64,000 bases of DNA, taken from positions 1-64,000 of the forward strand of contig CAXXLB010000014.1 of NCBI GenBank assembly GCA_963664675.2, written 5' to 3'. The notes under the pieces were generated by a model. It was not told the DNA's origin, did not search any database, and saw nothing but the letters and a program-made list of their open reading frames with translations. The translations under genes and the position numbers were made by a program. This DNA comes from JASGMR01 sp963664675 (GTDB lineage Bacteria; Thermotogota; Thermotogae; Petrotogales; Kosmotogaceae). Shown here one piece after another: positions 62,027 through 64,000 of this stretch (its first letter is position 1; each line of letters starts with the position of its first letter).

Positions 62027-62836
62027 ATGTCGATCGAAATTTATTACTTCAGCGGAACAGGTAATTCTATGTTTATTGCACAGGAACTGAAAAAGCGATT
62101 GCCGGACTGCAACCTTATTCCTATCGTGCACGTTCTTGGGAATGGCGGAATTAAAACGGATGCCGATGTGATAGGTATTGTCTTCCCGATTTATGCCACT
62201 ACTTATCCCAATGAGATAAGGCAGTTTATTGAATTGCTTGATTATAATAAAGATGCGTATATTTTTGCCGTATCAAGTCGGAAATGTCGGCCACGGGTTT
62301 TTTCTGCTATTGACAGGATGCTGGCACGAAGTGGCGGTAAACTTTCCGCTGCGCGTTCTATTTCCATGCCGCAGAATTATATTCCGGTTTTCACTGTCGA
62401 AACACATGAGAATATCAAAAAACAGGACGAAGAACTTATGCGAGTACTGGAAGCGTTTGTTCAGGATGTTCTTAACAAGAAGATGTCCATTGAAAAGGCA
62501 CAAAAACTTCCGGTTCGCTTTATGATCTTATACTTGTTAGTTCGGTTTTTCTCTTTCCTGAACAGAAAAACACGATACTTTAATTTGGGAAACAGATTTT
62601 ATTCGGATGATAAGTGTACGGGGTGCGGTCTTTGTGAGAAAATATGTCTGATCGAACGTATCAGGTTGGATAACGGCCGGCCTGTTTGGGACTCGCGCAT
62701 TTCCTGCAGACTTTGCCTGGCCTGTTTACACTATTGCCCGGCCGAAGCTATCCAGATCAGGGGAACAAAGACAGAAAAATCTGGGCGATATCATCATAAG
62801 GGAATTACTGCGGAAGACATTGCACACCAGAAATAA
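62027..62836 (+). CDS. EFR1-family flavodoxin-ferredoxin fusion
   Basis: The 269-aa protein joins an N-terminal flavodoxin-like domain (YYFSGTGNSMFIAQEL as the FMN loop, VFPIYATTYPNEIR) to a C-terminal two-cluster ferredoxin. The ferredoxin has CTGCGLCEKIC, then CRLCLACLHYCP, giving two 4Fe-4S binding sets. EFR1 proteins are common in Clostridia and carry electrons in anaerobes; the partner is unknown. ATG 62027 is chosen because GAGAGGATG precedes it; an in-frame ATG at 61967 lacks a site. Confidence 0.88.
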   Translation: MSIEIYYFSGTGNSMFIAQELKKRLPDCNLIPIVHVLGNGGIKTDADVIGIVFPIYATTYPNEIRQFIELLDYNKDAYIFAVSSRKCRPRVFSAIDRMLARSGGKLSAARSISMPQNYIPVFTVETHENIKKQDEELMRVLEAFVQDVLNKKMSIEKAQKLPVRFMILYLLVRFFSFLNRKTRYFNLGNRFYSDDKCTGCGLCEKICLIERIRLDNGRPVWDSRISCRLCLACLHYCPAEAIQIRGTKTEKSGRYHHKGITAEDIAHQK

Positions 62837-62837
62837 G

Positions 62838-63274
62838 TTCATTATACATAGAATGCAAGAAAGACCTCCCATCAATAGATGTGATCGAATGCGGTATAAA
62901 AACATCGGGTACGGCAGTCACTGAAGGCAACTGCGTTCGGTATTTCTGTATCTGTGATTATTTTGCTTATCCATGAAATTGAAATCATACGCAGCAATTT
63001 TAATGTTGGTTATAGCATAGAAATATTATTTCATACATATAGAACTTCTTCAATCATAATGTAACGGAGATCTTCGGATTTAAAATTGTTTTATATCCGG
63101 CTAGTCGCTTTTGTCGTCCAACTACGGTGATGGGGTTTATATTGTACTTGTTGAATACATATATATATAATATCTCTACTGAGCGAAACATTTTACGTTG
63201 TCTGCCTCTTTCACTGCATAAAGATTGGAATATATTCCTAAAGTCTGATGACTTCCAAAGCGTGTACAATTTTT
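62838..63274 (+). pseudogene. Coding remnants of unidentified genes
   Basis: Two plus-strand frames have coding-like sequence but lack starts and ribosome-binding sites. The first, 62842-62976 (44 codons), includes DVIECGIKTSGTAVTEGN and several Cys. The second, from about 63041 to 63274 (about 77 codons), includes FKIVLYPASRFCRPTTVMGF and NILRCLPLSLHKDWNIFL. They could be pieces of one or two deleted genes. I recognise no family. Confidence 0.4.
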
Positions 63275-63383
63275 AAAGATGGAAAGCGCGGTAAATTTGA
63301 AATAATGGTGTTTTTGATGTCCATATTTTCCGTTCAGAATACTAAAAAAATATTGAGAGAGAGGATTTGTGGTCTTTAATGAG

Positions 63384-63470
63384 ATTGGAAATATAAATCC
63401 AGTTCTTTTTAAAGGACTATGGTTAAGATAATATTGCTTTAATAAAAAACTGCTGACAGAAAAATATACA
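63384..63470 (+). pseudogene. Fragment of a URO-D-family methyltransferase gene
   Basis: The stretch encodes EIGNINPVLFK and then, after shifts and a stop, LLTEKY. It matches IIGNINPMLFK and LLTKMKY of the intact protein encoded at 53178-54155, at both DNA and protein level. It is a short, broken remnant of a paralogous gene about 9.4 kb from the intact one. Confidence 0.65.
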
Positions 63471-63637
63471 GACTTATAGAATATATAAGTAAAAAGTTAT
63501 AAAAATGAATTTAAAAATATTACTTATATAAACAAGACGTTTTTTGCGCTGTTTTTATATATGAATATTCATTTCATGGGGGCAATTATAGTTAAAAACG
63601 GTGAAACTTACCCCATAATTTGGGGTATTAAAGTTTG

Positions 63638-63715
63638 ATATTTATTCGAAATGATATAATTATTTTATGAATGGTTTGATATCGTTGATGCCGGATTTTC
63701 TGCATGAAGAGGTTC
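63638..63715. repeat. Direct repeat, right copy
   Basis: Positions 63638-63677 are identical to 60498-60537 and similar to about 63715. This copy precedes the intact reading frame starting at 63667. A small hairpin (ACCCCA and TGGGGT, 63610-63626) lies just upstream of the repeat. Confidence 0.9.
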
Positions 63716-64000
63716 TGAAGATCTGGAAAGAGTTAGATATTTTATTCGGTTTGAATAGAGTTAAAAGCACCTTATATCCGCATATTACTTGGATAATCTC
63801 TCAAAGTTGCGATGAATATAAGATTATAGAATGGCTGGAAGGGGAAAAGAAAAAACATTTTCCTTTCAATATTAAAACCAATGGAATAGGTATATTCACT
63901 GGTAAAAGACCGGCCATTTACATTCAAGTAAAGCAGAATGTAGAACTTATAAAATTTCAGCAATGTCTCTATGATAATTTTTCTCCACATGCAAAGGAAC
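63667..64000 (+). CDS. 2'-5' RNA ligase-like protein (cut by window edge)
   Basis: The open frame of 111 codons begins MNGLISLMPDFLHEEVLKIW and contains TLYPHITWII, the first H-x-T motif of the 2H phosphoesterase / 2'-5' RNA ligase superfamily. The second H-x-T would lie beyond the window. TATAAT about 20 nt upstream suggests a promoter in the repeat, but no clear ribosome-binding site is seen. A broken copy of its start lies at 60527. Confidence 0.65.
   Translation, partial: MNGLISLMPDFLHEEVLKIWKELDILFGLNRVKSTLYPHITWIISQSCDEYKIIEWLEGEKKKHFPFNIKTNGIGIFTGKRPAIYIQVKQNVELIKFQQCLYDNFSPHAKE

Noticed and set aside
60498..63715. Composite transposon or insertion sequence
   Set aside because: The direct repeats contain a gene start rather than inverted ends, and no transposase or target-site duplication was seen.
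63772..63990. Minus-strand 72-codon frame at the window end
   Set aside because: It is the shadow of the plus-strand 2'-5' RNA ligase-like frame that contains the H-x-T motif.

Overview
The window reads as a chromosomal segment of an AT-rich anaerobic or microaerophilic bacterium. Arginine is mostly AGA/AGG, ribosome-binding sites are strong (GGAGG/GAGGTG types), and many starts are TTG or GTG. Ferredoxin- and flavin-based redox proteins are present: a 2-oxoacid:ferredoxin oxidoreductase, a flavodoxin, a nitroreductase and an EFR1-type ferredoxin. A Lon-type protease, GGDEF and HD-GYP c-di-GMP proteins, an M29 aminopeptidase and a heterodimeric ABC exporter also occur. My best guess is a Thermotogota-like lineage (Petrotogales/Kosmotogales-like) carrying Firmicutes-like accessory genes. 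This is inference from gene content, since no rRNA or other phylogenetic marker is present. I found no tRNA, rRNA, CRISPR array, transposase or intact prophage.

Layout. 1-2.03 kb: a partial aldo/keto reductase and a YcaQ-type glycosylase with a disrupted 5' end. 2.1-8.9 kb: small accessory cassettes, each with its own regulator (GntR-ABC-permease; YbaK; a broken DUF1697 gene; TetR with a DUF4097 repeat protein; TetR with a membrane protein). Several regulators have clear palindromic operators in or next to their promoters. 9.0-12.0 kb, minus strand: NUDIX hydrolase, methyltransferase, isochorismatase-like hydrolase, and an exported DUF2202 protein with a long Asn/Gly/Ser/Tyr-rich tail. 12.5-14.1 kb: aroC-aroK. 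14.2-16.9 kb, minus strand: a tight three-gene sugar or polyol cluster. 17.3-21.8 kb, minus strand: a MarR-regulated heterodimeric ABC exporter. 22-31.4 kb: aldo/keto reductase, Lon-like protease, flavodoxin, a PAS/GAF/GGDEF cyclase, a membrane-anchored HTH protein and a PAS/GAF/HD-GYP protein. 31.6-31.8 kb: a probable free-standing non-coding RNA with its own promoter and terminator.

31.9-44.1 kb: a second DUF4097 repeat protein, an NMO/FabK-like flavoprotein, Tag glycosylase, a copper ATPase with a CsoR-type operator plus the csoR gene, a small membrane protein, two methyltransferases (one fused to SH3-like domains), MarR-nitroreductase, and korAB. 44.3-51.1 kb, minus strand: M29 aminopeptidase, nucleoside phosphorylase, and an AraC-controlled pair of ABC exporters of Firmicutes type. 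51.4-54.2 kb: an exported tyrosine-phosphatase-like protein, a DsrE-like protein and a URO-D-family corrinoid methyltransferase. 54.3-55.1 kb: a decaying exported two-repeat protein. 55.4-60.3 kb: a ROK-regulated sugar ABC importer operon without its own ATPase. 60.3-64 kb: decayed fragments around a methyltransferase and an EFR1 protein, with a 40-bp identical direct repeat whose right copy starts an intact 2'-5' RNA ligase-like gene and whose left copy starts a broken one.

The window is mainly a mosaic of small self-regulated cassettes plus some housekeeping operons. The strongest candidates for something undescribed are the promoter-terminator micro-transcript near 2.15 kb, the RNA near 31.7 kb, the prion-like exported DUF2202 protein, the exported phosphatase with a SAM-hydrolase-like N-terminal domain, and the SH3-methyltransferase fusion. 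None of these is proven by sequence reading alone.
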